The notes under the pieces are model-generated. The model saw only the letters and a list, made by a program, of their open reading frames with translations, was not told the origin of the DNA and searched no databases. DNA of 64,000 bases from an uncultured Prevotella sp. (GTDB lineage: Bacteria > Bacteroidota > Bacteroidia > Bacteroidales > Bacteroidaceae), in contig CALUGU010000001.1 of NCBI GenBank assembly GCA_944320255.1, positions 27,341 to 91,340 of the forward strand. The letters run 5' to 3'. Every line of letters begins with the position of its first letter. Position 1 is the first letter of the stretch. The translations under genes were made by a program, and so were the position numbers. Shown piece after piece: positions 55,781 through 64,000 of the stretch.

Positions 55781-56371
55781 ATGTTATATTATAAGAGGTG
55801 TCTTAGGACTTTAGTATTGATGTTGGTTCTGTTGCTTTTTCCGTCCGCGCTCCATGCCCAGCGCACGGCAATTAAGACCAACGCCCTGTATTGGACTACG
55901 GCGACATTTAACGCTGGCGTGGAGACGCGCCTGTCGAAAAAGTGGACTTTGGACTTTTCGGCAGGGTGGAATCCTTTTACCTTCTCCGACAATAAGAAAC
56001 TGAAGCACATCGTGGTGCAGCCTGAAGCCCGCTATTGGCTTTGCGCCCCGTATTCAGGCCACTTCATCGGTGCCAACATCCTATATTCACATTACAACGC
56101 CGGCGGTGTGAAGTTCCCCTTCGGCATCTTCCCCGACCTTGAGGGCCACCGTTTCCAGGGAGACCTCGGAGCCGTGGGCCTCGTCTATGGTTACAGCTGG
56201 ATGTTGCCGGGCAAGCGGTGGAGCATAGAAGCTGTTGTAGGCCTCGGTTACGGACTTACACATTATTCCAAATACGCCTGCGAGGTGTGCGGCAGCAAGA
56301 TAGGCGAAGACACAAAGAGCCTCTTCATGCCGACGAAGCTCGCCGTCTCGGTGGTGTACTATTTGAAGTGA
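55781..56371 (+). CDS. DUF3575 outer-membrane protein of the pilus locus
   Basis: A 196-residue protein with a signal peptide (MLYYKRCLRTLVLMLVLLLF then 'PSALHAQ') and the DUF3575 pattern 'AIKTNALYWTTATFNAGVET', 'WTLDFSAGWNPFTFSDNKK', 'QPEARYWLCAPYSGHFIGAN'. Such proteins look like small beta-barrels and regularly open Bacteroidales type V pilus operons. A GTG one codon upstream could also serve as start. Confidence 0.85.
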   Translation: MLYYKRCLRTLVLMLVLLLFPSALHAQRTAIKTNALYWTTATFNAGVETRLSKKWTLDFSAGWNPFTFSDNKKLKHIVVQPEARYWLCAPYSGHFIGANILYSHYNAGGVKFPFGIFPDLEGHRFQGDLGAVGLVYGYSWMLPGKRWSIEAVVGLGYGLTHYSKYACEVCGSKIGEDTKSLFMPTKLAVSVVYYLK

Positions 56372-56611
56372 AGAGCCTCCCCCGACCCCTCCAAGGAGGG
56401 GAGAAGAGTTAGGAATTAAAAATTAAGAATTAAAAATTAAAAATTCAATATTCAATATCCACGGCATATTAGGCCCATTCGGCTCATCCGGCTCATTTGG
56501 CTTATCAGCTCATCCGGCTCATTTGGCTTATCAGCTCATTCGGCTTATCAGCTCATTCGGCTCATCTGTCCCATTAGCCCCATTCGTCCCATCAAAAATA
56601 AAAAACTGACT
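56372..56611. repeat. Palindromic repeat and GGCTCATC-type tandem leader
   Basis: A CCTCCCC...GGAGGGGAGAAGAGTTAGG repeat copy (56,375-56,412), then AAAATTAAG-type repeats, then about twelve 9-10-bp units related to CGGCTCATC/TTTGGCTTAT (56,465-56,595), ending shortly before the next gene. No coding potential. Confidence 0.75.
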
Positions 56612-57943
56612 ATGAGAATATTTTTTACCATATTACTGATAATAGCTTTTGGAAAGGCGTCCGCCCAACAGCCCGCCGTCAGCGTGCAGTGGCAGGACAG
56701 CACGGCCATGCGCCTCGCCTTCACCCTTGCCGACGGCGACAGCGTCGGCGGCGACTATGCCGTGCGCGCCGTGCCCGTGCTCACTAACGGCGGCGACACG
56801 CTGCGTCTCGCGCCGGCGGTCTTCCGCGGCAAGCGCAATATGCGCTACGTCGCGCGCCAGCGTTACTACGGCACGATGGACGCCGCTGAAGGTAATGAGG
56901 TGCCCGCCGGCACGGCTGTCAACTACGACGTCAACATTTCACGCGCGGAGCATCCCTGGCTGTGGGACGGCAAGGTGAACGTCGGTGCCGAGCGCACAAA
57001 GGAAGGCTGCTGCGACGTAATCCCATTGCCGGCAGCCCCCGTTGGCAGCTTTATCTACATTCCGCCGTTCCGCCCCGTGCTCGCCGACGTGCCCGACAAC
57101 ACCGGCAAGGCCGGCGAACTGGAACGCGACAACCCCGTGCTCCAACACATCTCAAAATACCGCCCTTACGACGACACGCGAATACTGCGCAAGGAGGAGG
57201 GCACCCTCGTTGTACACTTCCCCTTGGACAAGGCCGACCTGCGCCTCGACTTCCGCGACAACGGGCCTACGCTCGACCGCATTGTCTCGATAACCCGCGA
57301 CATCATGGCGGACACCACGTCTACGGTGAAAGTGATACAAATCATAGGCCTCGCCTCGGTTGAAGGCCCCGTCAGCCGCAACCGCGCGCTTGCCGGACGC
57401 CGCGCCGAGGCGCTCAAGGCGTACATACAGAAGCGCGTGCCCACGCCCGACGCGCTCTATGAAGTAGTCAACGGCGGCGAGGCCTGGACGGAGCTGCGCG
57501 ACCAGATTGCCGATGAGCAGTCAGCGTGGCGCGACCAGTTGCTCGACATCATCGACAACGACGCCGACCCCGACCGCCGCGAGCGGCGCATAAAGGCGCT
57601 CGACAACGGCCGGGCCTACGACTACCTGAAGGAGCACATCCTCAAGGATCAGCGCAACTCCGGCTACCTGCGCATATATTACGACTACGTGCCCGACACC
57701 GCCGCGCGCACCATCAACGACGCCACGGCCCTGATGCGCCAAGGACGCTACGACGAAGCCAAGCAACAGCTGCTCACCGTCAAGGCCGACCCCCGCTCGT
57801 GGAACGCCCTCGGCGTGGCTTACTACATGACCGGCGACGAGGACACGGCAACCGCATACTTCCGCAAGTCAGCCGACGTTGGCAACCAGCAAGCCAAGGA
57901 CAACCTGCGGCAGGCGGAGGAGATAAAAAAGAGGAAGAATTAA
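56612..57943 (+). CDS. DUF3868/OmpA-like protein of the pilus locus
   Basis: A 443-residue protein with a signal peptide (MRIFFTILLIIAFGKASA). N-terminal DUF3868 region (residues 20-170), an OmpA-like domain ('VHFPLDKADLRLDFRDNGPT', 'IIGLASVEGPVSRNRALAGR'), and C-terminal TPR-like repeats ('DATALMRQGRYDEAKQQLLT', 'ALGVAYYMTGDEDTATAYFR'). It is a regular neighbour of DUF3575 and fimbrillin genes and probably anchors the pilus to the envelope. Confidence 0.85.
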   Translation: MRIFFTILLIIAFGKASAQQPAVSVQWQDSTAMRLAFTLADGDSVGGDYAVRAVPVLTNGGDTLRLAPAVFRGKRNMRYVARQRYYGTMDAAEGNEVPAGTAVNYDVNISRAEHPWLWDGKVNVGAERTKEGCCDVIPLPAAPVGSFIYIPPFRPVLADVPDNTGKAGELERDNPVLQHISKYRPYDDTRILRKEEGTLVVHFPLDKADLRLDFRDNGPTLDRIVSITRDIMADTTSTVKVIQIIGLASVEGPVSRNRALAGRRAEALKAYIQKRVPTPDALYEVVNGGEAWTELRDQIADEQSAWRDQLLDIIDNDADPDRRERRIKALDNGRAYDYLKEHILKDQRNSGYLRIYYDYVPDTAARTINDATALMRQGRYDEAKQQLLTVKADPRSWNALGVAYYMTGDEDTATAYFRKSADVGNQQAKDNLRQAEEIKKRKN

Positions 57944-58248
57944 GAAGCCTCCCCCAACCCCTCCAAGGAAAGCCTCCCCCAAAACCTCTCCAAGGAAAGC
58001 CTCCCCCAACCCCTCCAAGGAGGGGAGAAGAGTGAATAATGGAAAATAAAGAGTGAAGAGAAAAAGTAAAGAGTAAAATCTCCAATACTCCCACGGCGTA
58101 TTCGGCTTATTCGGCTTATTAGGCTTATCCAGCCCATCCAGCCCATCCAGCCCATCCAGCCCATCCAGCTCATCCGGCTCATTAGCCCCATCCGCCCCAT
58201 TAGCCCCAAAATAACAAGAACCACAAACTTATAAAAACTTTATTGATT
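57944..58248. repeat. Tandem palindromic repeats and CCATCCAGC leader before fimbrillin
   Basis: Three linked copies of GCCTCCCCCAA...CCTCCAAGGA (57,947-58,028), then a short AAAGAGTGAAGAG stretch, then 9-bp units such as CCATCCAGC and CGGCTTATT (58,095-58,208), ending about 40 bp before the fimbrillin start. Confidence 0.75.
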
Positions 58249-60132
58249 ATGAAGAAACTTAACAAATTTGCTTTCATGAGTGCGATAGCACTCGGAGCAG
58301 TAGGCTTCACCGCTTGCTCGTCTGACGACGACATCACAAGCGGCCAGAACCCGACGTTTGACGGCGAAAGTGTAAAGACGCAGTTCGCCATCAACATCCC
58401 GCGTGCTGGTAAGTCAACCACCCGTATGGGACAGGATGTTGTGCAGGGACAAACAACTCCTATCTTCCGTGGAATGTCTGACATACAGCTTATTCCCATC
58501 AAAGTTGGAACAACACCAAGTGGTGCAGGCAATCCAGTTGAAGGTACTAACACATTCCTTGCAAACGCCATAAAACTTCCTAATATAACAGGTGGTGATG
58601 ATGGTGATGCACATGGTGAATTGATTGACAACAGCAACTCGAAACTTTATACAGACGTAGACGTTCCAGTTGAGACAAACGCATTCCTTTTTTACGGAAA
58701 AGCTACAGATAAAGCTGCGGGAACATTGTCAACCGACCAGGTGAACGGTGCGCTGTTGCCGTCTTATGTTACGTCTGGCTTGACGGAAGGTGCACAGGTT
58801 AGTACAATACATTTCGACCTGAAAGAAATTATGTCGGCTCAGACGAGTGATGAAACTCAGAAGAAAGCACTTACAGACCTTCTTACTGCGGTGGGAAATG
58901 CTGAAGGCAACAGTACTAAATTTATAAGCCTGACAGGTGGTACTGAAGGTTCAATGGAATACTATGCTGACCAGTTCAAGAAACTCAAAGCCGGTTCGGC
59001 TAACAGCATCCGTCTCGCCTTGCAAGACCTTTACAATGCAATGGATGTAAGCAGCCCTGTTTCTGAAGACACCTACACTGGTATGAAAGCAGCCATTCAA
59101 AGTGCTATCGTTGGTGCAAGCAAAGAAAACTTCAAAACGTCAGGCACATATCCTAACATCACACTTGCTTATGCTGACGATTTCGCAGGAAAAGATTATC
59201 CAAGGGACATCGACCTGCCTGATGGAGCTGTTCAGGTAGATTACGCTTCTGATGCTTGGACTTATGTTACAAAATTGGGTGCTGATCCTTCAACCGACAA
59301 CACGGGTCTTAACGTTGCTTCTTTGGAGAAGTATGCTTATCCTGCGTCTCTCTATTACTGGGTTAACACTTCAATTTCAACGTCAAGCCAGTCACAAGCC
59401 AATGCATATAACGGAACTAACGACTGGGCTACTATATTGGGCAAATATACTGACGATAAGGTTGTAGAAGCTACAACCCGCTCAATTGCTATGGATAAGG
59501 AAATTAACTATGCCGTAAGCCGCTTGGACGTGAAGGCTGCTTTCACGAACAATGCCATCACAGACAACTACAATGAAAACGTTACTATGCCTACTGAAGG
59601 CTTCAAGCTCACTGGCGTCTTGATAGGCGGACAGAAGCAGGTAAATTGGAATTTCCAGACCAATGCCGAAAAGCAGCAGGCAGACGAGATGACAATTTAC
59701 GACGCAGACATCAAGACGTCTGCCAACGTTGATGTATATGTTAAGCGTGGCACGCAGGAGTTGGTATCGCAAACCCTCGTACTTGAAACAGAAGCCGGAA
59801 CGGCTGATCAAGCTAAGACTGTGAACTTTGCCCTTGAGTTCGAGAACAACAGCACCGATGAGTTCCAGGGACACGACGGCATCGTTCCTGTTGGCGGCAA
59901 GTTTTATCTTGTTGGCATGTTGTCATCAGAAACAACATCTGACAAGAAAGGTGAAAAGCCAATCTTGAAAGTGTTTGAACAGGATAAGTACACAACTGCC
60001 AATGTAACCATCAGCAGCTTGAAGAATGCTTACAACTGCGTTCCCGACCTGCGCACTCCGGGTCTTGAGCTTGGTCTTAGCGTAGACTTGACTTGGACAG
60101 CTGGTTTGGTTGACGACGTAGAAATTAAGTAA
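58249..60132 (+). CDS. Mfa1-like fimbrillin (major pilus subunit)
   Basis: A 627-residue lipoprotein precursor starting MKKLNKFAFMSAIALGAVGF with lipobox 'GFTAC' (Cys23) followed by SSDDD. The sequence is rich in S, T, N and G with a Mfa1-like 'VKTQFAINIPRAGKSTTRMG' segment after the signal (residues 43-62), which would contain the arginine processed by a Rgp-like protease, and 'FYLVGMLSSETTSDKKGEKP' with a C-terminal strand ending 'LDLTWTAGLVDDVEIK' (donor strand region). Codon use is more AT-rich than its neighbours, typical of exposed subunits under variation. Confidence 0.88.
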   Translation: MKKLNKFAFMSAIALGAVGFTACSSDDDITSGQNPTFDGESVKTQFAINIPRAGKSTTRMGQDVVQGQTTPIFRGMSDIQLIPIKVGTTPSGAGNPVEGTNTFLANAIKLPNITGGDDGDAHGELIDNSNSKLYTDVDVPVETNAFLFYGKATDKAAGTLSTDQVNGALLPSYVTSGLTEGAQVSTIHFDLKEIMSAQTSDETQKKALTDLLTAVGNAEGNSTKFISLTGGTEGSMEYYADQFKKLKAGSANSIRLALQDLYNAMDVSSPVSEDTYTGMKAAIQSAIVGASKENFKTSGTYPNITLAYADDFAGKDYPRDIDLPDGAVQVDYASDAWTYVTKLGADPSTDNTGLNVASLEKYAYPASLYYWVNTSISTSSQSQANAYNGTNDWATILGKYTDDKVVEATTRSIAMDKEINYAVSRLDVKAAFTNNAITDNYNENVTMPTEGFKLTGVLIGGQKQVNWNFQTNAEKQQADEMTIYDADIKTSANVDVYVKRGTQELVSQTLVLETEAGTADQAKTVNFALEFENNSTDEFQGHDGIVPVGGKFYLVGMLSSETTSDKKGEKPILKVFEQDKYTTANVTISSLKNAYNCVPDLRTPGLELGLSVDLTWTAGLVDDVEIK

Positions 60133-60385
60133 TTTTTAGTGAAGAGTGAAGAACGAAGAGTGAAGAATTAAACAGCAAGTAAATGAATTCTTAACTCTTC
60201 GTTCTTAACTCTTCACTTACAAACGGGGTGTCGGGCTTTCGTAGGCCCGTCACTCACAATGGGGAATATGTCTGTTCGATAACCGTTAATCTTCGGACGG
60301 ATGCCCCGGTATTAAAAGCCCCTCCAACCTCCCCAAGGGGAGGCTTTGGCCAGCTTGCTGAAGATGTAAACAGATAAAACATATT
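60133..60385. repeat. Intergenic hairpin and palindromic repeat between pilus genes
   Basis: GAAGAGTGAAGAA units and their complements (60,138-60,222) make a hairpin. A GGGC...GCCC hairpin lies at 60,228-60,252, and a CCTCC/GGAGG palindrome at 60,316-60,347. These could attenuate transcription after the abundant fimbrillin. Confidence 0.6.
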
Positions 60386-61423
60386 ATGACAAAACCATTA
60401 ACCATAAAACAGCCCCACCCAATCTCCCCAAGGAGAGGAGCTTTGTGCAAGCGGATGGGAGCCTCCCCTTGGGGAGGTTTGGTGGGGCTTCTTATTCTTT
60501 TCTTGCTCACCTCCTGCATCGATGAAGACCTTTCGCGCTGCGGCGTCAACTATAAGGTGGAGTATGTCGTGCGGCAGAATATGCACGCCGTGCTGCAAGA
60601 CGAAATCAACAGCGAGCTTGCCACAGCCGCCGAACGGCAGGTGGGGACGCGCTTGGACGAAGCCCTCGCCGGCGTTTATTCAGACATAGCCCACGACCTC
60701 GACCTCTCGTTTTACGAAGACCACCGGCTGGCGTGGCACCAGAACACCGTCATCGACGCCAGTTCGGCGCAGCTTACGATATATATGCAACGCGCCGACT
60801 ACCGCAACCTCGCCTTGGCCAACATGGCGCAAGAGCCGCAAGCGGAACTGACTGGCGCAGACGCTGACACGGAGCTGACGGTAAGCTGCGTGCCCGGCGA
60901 CACGATAGACAGCCACCGCGCGGGACTGTTCTCGGCGCGCATGGACATGGCCGTGGAGGAGCGCGACCAGACATTCCGCGCCGACCTGTACATGATTAAC
61001 TCCACCGCCGCGCTCGTAATCAACCGCCAAGGCCTCGCTCCCACAGACATGAAAGCCTGCGTCTGCGACATGGCAGGCTCGTTCGCCGTCAACGACAGCA
61101 CATATTCGTTCAGCCGCCAGCCCGTTGTGCGCGCGCTGCGCTTCACCGAGGGCGGTTACGACTGCCTCTACGCCACGTCGATGCCGTCACGCGAGGGCAC
61201 GCCAGGCGCCGACGGCCTCTGGCGTATGAAGGTCTACGTCACGATGGACGGCAAGGTGACGGAGAGCGTCCTCGCCGTCAACGCCCCGCTGCGCGCCGGC
61301 GAGGTGAAGATAATCAAGGGCCGGCTCAACCCCGACGGCAGCATCTCGACAGACGAACCTGAAGTAGGCGTTAGCGTGACGCTCGACTGGAAGCCCGGCG
61401 GCAGTCACGACGTGGAAATGTAG
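60386..61423 (+). CDS. FimB/Mfa2-family pilus anchor lipoprotein
   Basis: A 345-residue lipoprotein with lipobox 'LLTSC' (Cys44), then 'IDEDLSRCGVNYKVEYVVRQ', the typical Mfa2 start after the cysteine, two beta-sandwich domains, and a C-terminal strand 'DEPEVGVSVTLDWKPGGSHD'. Mfa2 proteins cap or anchor pili and limit their length. Codons 14-34 fall in two arms of a CCTCC/GGAGG palindromic repeat, so the n- and h-regions of the signal (ASPWGGLVGLL) derive from that element. An alternative start is Met24 at 60,455. Confidence 0.85.
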   Translation: MTKPLTIKQPHPISPRRGALCKRMGASPWGGLVGLLILFLLTSCIDEDLSRCGVNYKVEYVVRQNMHAVLQDEINSELATAAERQVGTRLDEALAGVYSDIAHDLDLSFYEDHRLAWHQNTVIDASSAQLTIYMQRADYRNLALANMAQEPQAELTGADADTELTVSCVPGDTIDSHRAGLFSARMDMAVEERDQTFRADLYMINSTAALVINRQGLAPTDMKACVCDMAGSFAVNDSTYSFSRQPVVRALRFTEGGYDCLYATSMPSREGTPGADGLWRMKVYVTMDGKVTESVLAVNAPLRAGEVKIIKGRLNPDGSISTDEPEVGVSVTLDWKPGGSHDVEM

Positions 61424-61571
61424 TTTTTTTAAGTAGTTAAAGTAGTTAGAGTAGTTAAGGACGAATGCTTTTCTTCTGGAGTTTTCTTAGGAGTTAAGGA
61501 GTTAAGACGAATGCTTTTCTTCTTAGGAATTAAAGTTGTTAAAGATAAATGCTTTTCTTTTGGAGGTTAAG

Positions 61572-62699
61572 ATGATAAAGCTATTGACCGTTATATCTGC
61601 AAGGCGACGACCGGACTGCCCGGCATGGGGCTGGTGCGCTTTTTTGTTGTTCCCGTTGTTCATGGCTTCCTGTTCTTCCGACGACGATGGCGGAAGCGCT
61701 GTCGACAACCTCACGACGGTGCAGCTGTATGTCAGCGTGCCCGCCTTGCCTGCCGATGACGGCACGCGCATAGGCGACCCCGGCCAGGATGATGACGAAG
61801 ACCAGTCGGCGTGGAACACGCTCACTCTGATGTTCGAGTATTTTGATGAAGACGGCACTACTGCTACTGGTGAACGCCATTTGTACACGATAACCGCAGG
61901 CCAGTTTAACAGCTTGCCGTCACTTAGCGAAAACGAAAATATAAAGCGCGTCACTCTGCCTATGACTGAAGGCCGTGTCAAGGTCTACGGCGTGACTTAC
62001 AGCGATGACGCGGGGCAAGACATTAAAACGCAGACGGACGAATGGGCGGGCGGCAGCGAGCTGCAAGACCTGACTATATCTAACGACTACGCAAATGGCG
62101 ACCAAGCCGAGCGTGCAAAATACCTTAGCGTCGCTACCGGTTTTTATGACGAAAACAAAGACGGCAACCCCGACATATTTAATATAGAGACGGTAATCTC
62201 CGGCGATTTGGGCGGCAGCATACCCGTGATGACGCTTACGCGATTGGCGGCGAAGATAGACATACAGTGGGACGCACGCGAAGCCTATGGCAGCGGATAT
62301 TCTGACGTAAAAGTGACAGACTTTACATTCTCCGGCGACGATGCAAGCGTAACCGGAAGCGGCAGCGGACGGCTCTTTCCGTCGCTATATGAGGGCAGTG
62401 TAAAACTGTCCGGCTCAAAGACATTCGTCAACCAAACGCCCATCAGCCAGCGTAACGGCCGCGTTTACCATTATGTCTATCCCGACGGGGTAAGTACGCC
62501 GAAGGTGAAGTTCAGTATTGATGCGACGGATAAAGACGGTGTTAGTGAGAAGAGATATTACACGTTCACCTTTAACGCTGCGCTGAAAAAAGCCACTTGG
62601 TATAAGATAAGGACATTTATAAAAGGTTTTACAAACCAAAAAACAGAAATAACGATAACGCACGAGGGACCGGGCGGCGAAGCCGTGACTACGGAATAG
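61572..62699 (+). CDS. Accessory pilus lipoprotein (Mfa/Fim-like)
   Basis: A 375-residue lipoprotein starting MIKLLTVISARRRPDCPAWG with lipobox 'FMASC' and SSDDD, as in the fimbrillin. 'LTLMFEYFDEDGTTATGERH' and 'VMTLTRLAAKIDIQWDAREA' are typical of fimbrillin-like subunits (the 'LTRLAAKIDI' strand recurs in this fold). It likely serves as a minor or tip subunit. The long charged n-region before the hydrophobic core is unusual. The start 12 codons upstream (61,536) is less likely. Confidence 0.8.
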   Translation: MIKLLTVISARRRPDCPAWGWCAFLLFPLFMASCSSDDDGGSAVDNLTTVQLYVSVPALPADDGTRIGDPGQDDDEDQSAWNTLTLMFEYFDEDGTTATGERHLYTITAGQFNSLPSLSENENIKRVTLPMTEGRVKVYGVTYSDDAGQDIKTQTDEWAGGSELQDLTISNDYANGDQAERAKYLSVATGFYDENKDGNPDIFNIETVISGDLGGSIPVMTLTRLAAKIDIQWDAREAYGSGYSDVKVTDFTFSGDDASVTGSGSGRLFPSLYEGSVKLSGSKTFVNQTPISQRNGRVYHYVYPDGVSTPKVKFSIDATDKDGVSEKRYYTFTFNAALKKATWYKIRTFIKGFTNQKTEITITHEGPGGEAVTTE

Positions 62700-63033
62700 G
62701 GGAAGTTGGTGTGAATGCCCGCTGAAAGCTCCCATTCATAAAGTAGTTAAAGGAAGCCCCTTCCCAACCTCCCCAAGGGGAGGAGAAAAGACAACTGTCT
62801 TGCCGGTAACGTTTACTAAAGTGAAAGTATGACGGCGGGCGGATATTCATTAAGTAAAGCGTCTATGGCGTTCGGTCAAAACATCGGACGGCACCAACGG
62901 CCTTGCAAAAGATGCCCTTTCGCCTTGCAAAACGTGCCAAACGGCGGGGCAAAAGATGCCCTTTTACAAGGCCGTTGGTAAGGTCTTGACAGTCAATGAG
63001 ATACAAAACAAGGATTTTAACGATAAAAGTACG
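62700..63033. repeat. Intergenic palindromic and GCAAAAGATGCCC repeats
   Basis: A CCTCC/GGGGAGG copy (62,751-62,786) is followed by GCAAAAGATGCCCTTT twice (62,906-62,921 and 62,950-62,965) and by 'AACGGCCTTG...CAAGGCCGTT' as an inverted repeat (62,898-62,907 with 62,976-62,985). No gene is visible. Confidence 0.65.
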
Positions 63034-64000
63034 ATGATAAATACTTTGCGCACACTTTACATATTGATTACATTTGCGCTGCTGCCGGCCTTCGCCGCAG
63101 CGCAGGGAACAAGGTATTTTGTAACCCTTGAAGCCGACGGAACCCTTGACGGCTTGTCGTGGGACAAGGCCACGACGCTGGCCGCCGCCTTGACCAAGGC
63201 CGGGGCGAACGACGAGATATGGTTGAAAGGCTATGCCGAGCCTGACGCATACGAAAAAATATATTATGTGTCTGATAAGTCAGGCTACACCCTCAAGTCC
63301 GGCGTGAGACTTTACGGAGGTTTTAAGGGCGATGAGACATCAACAGACCAGCGCGAAGTCGTTGACGGCAAGGCCTACCGTATGCAATACCGGACGGTGA
63401 TTTCCGGCGATAAAGATAGAGACGACGCCAGAGACGCCACAAGCCTCATCTTTCCCGGAAATGACACCCGTGACGACAACGCCGTGCACGTGCTGACGCT
63501 TGAAATGAAGCCCGACGGGACGAACGTCAACAACTGGGCCACCGTGGTTGATGGCGTAACCATCGCCGGCGGGCACGCCGAGGCCGGTAAGGGCGGCGGA
63601 ATATATATAACAGGGGATAACGACAACGGCAACAACAACGGCGGCCGCTATATTCTGCGCCGCTGCTTCTTCATAGGCAACTACGCTGCCGAGGGCGGCG
63701 CGCTTTATGTGGAGAGCACGGTGAAAAATGTCGGCGGCACGTGCCTCATCGACCGCTGCGGCTTCTTCAACAACGCCGCCGGCACGCGCGGCACGGTGGC
63801 CAACGCCGGTGGTGCTGTGTATCTCGCCGGGGCGGGCACGATTGTTAACTCCGCCATATTCAACAACGAGAACGGGGGTGTGAGGATAACCGACGGCAAC
63901 GACGACGCAGCCGTGGTTAACTCAACCGTCACACGCAACACGGGTTCGGGTATCGACGGCAAGGACAAGACCGTCAACAACACCGTTATCTGGGGCAACT
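63034..64000 (+). CDS. Secreted right-handed beta-helix protein, partial
   Basis: The first 322 codons of a gene that runs off the right edge. Signal peptide MINTLRTLYILITFALLPAF (cleavage near 'AAAQG'), then 'TRYFVTLEADGTLDG.SWD', 'DEIWLKGYAEP', and repeated GGG-rich coils ('AGKGGGIYIT', 'AEGGALYVE', 'NAGGAVYLAGAG') followed by N-S-T/A-V strands. This is the polymorphic outer-membrane/beta-helix architecture, usually a cell-surface adhesin or enzyme in Bacteroidales. Its direction matches the pilus locus. Confidence 0.85.
   Translation, partial: MINTLRTLYILITFALLPAFAAAQGTRYFVTLEADGTLDGLSWDKATTLAAALTKAGANDEIWLKGYAEPDAYEKIYYVSDKSGYTLKSGVRLYGGFKGDETSTDQREVVDGKAYRMQYRTVISGDKDRDDARDATSLIFPGNDTRDDNAVHVLTLEMKPDGTNVNNWATVVDGVTIAGGHAEAGKGGGIYITGDNDNGNNNGGRYILRRCFFIGNYAAEGGALYVESTVKNVGGTCLIDRCGFFNNAAGTRGTVANAGGAVYLAGAGTIVNSAIFNNENGGVRITDGNDDAAVVNSTVTRNTGSGIDGKDKTVNNTVIWGN

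Overview
The window joins most of a prophage (1 to about 36,250, running off the left edge) to a Bacteroidales chromosome, most likely a Prevotella-like species. Support for that host comes from TTTG-N19-TAnnTTTG promoters, a PorE-like type IX secretion lipoprotein, a type V (Mfa/Fim-like) pilus locus, and intergenic repeats rich in 'GCAAAA' and 'TTAAGAATTAAGAG'. The prophage ends inside a tRNA-Ser(GGA) gene: only the 3' part of that tRNA lies at 36,239-36,311, so this is the attR side. The intact tRNA copy and the integrase should lie off the left edge.

Prophage layout, mostly minus strand. From right to left: a small attR-side cluster (HTH protein, small membrane protein); a plus-strand cargo pair (GmrSD-like DUF262/DUF1524 nuclease plus a membrane protein); an ArdC-like antirestriction operon with a MutS-domain-like protein; a short head operon (portal, an ATP-grasp enzyme, small proteins, and a MuF head protein fused to an ADP-ribosyltransferase); a broken rha gene; an 11-bp-phased iteron region; a divergent regulatory switch; a recombination/replication block (RecA-like ATPase, PD-(D/E)XK nuclease, DUF1351, OB-fold SSB-like, NinB- and NinG-like proteins, two helicases, a helicase-methyltransferase fusion, an initiator-like protein); then a long run of small ATGA-coupled accessory genes, a radical SAM enzyme, and Glf with a GNAT-like protein at the left edge. 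No terminase, major capsid, tail, lysis or integrase gene is visible.

Shared signals tie the prophage together. Three minus-strand promoters carry the same palindrome over the -33 box. A leader close to 'AAGAGCA' precedes at least eight start codons. A 13-bp word (AGACGGCATCCGT) recurs in two intergenic regions. Between the DEAD helicase and the next upstream gene lies a 204-nt RNA-like sequence with a tRNA-Leu-like acceptor stem, D arm and T arm, but a variable region of about 130 nt that can form a pseudoknot. This is the most unusual item in the window.

The chromosome (36,312-64,000) carries an ExbB/ExbD energy-transduction operon, an Lrp regulator, a thioredoxin-fold protein, thyA-folA, an RsmF-like rRNA methyltransferase, a PorE-like lipoprotein, topB, a LUD protein, a subtilisin-like protease, xseA-xseB, ilvE and trmB. 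It ends in a pilus locus (DUF3575, DUF3868/OmpA, fimbrillin, FimB/Mfa2 anchor, accessory subunit) and the start of a secreted beta-helix protein. Its intergenic spaces hold several short-repeat families, some of which have grown into gene ends.
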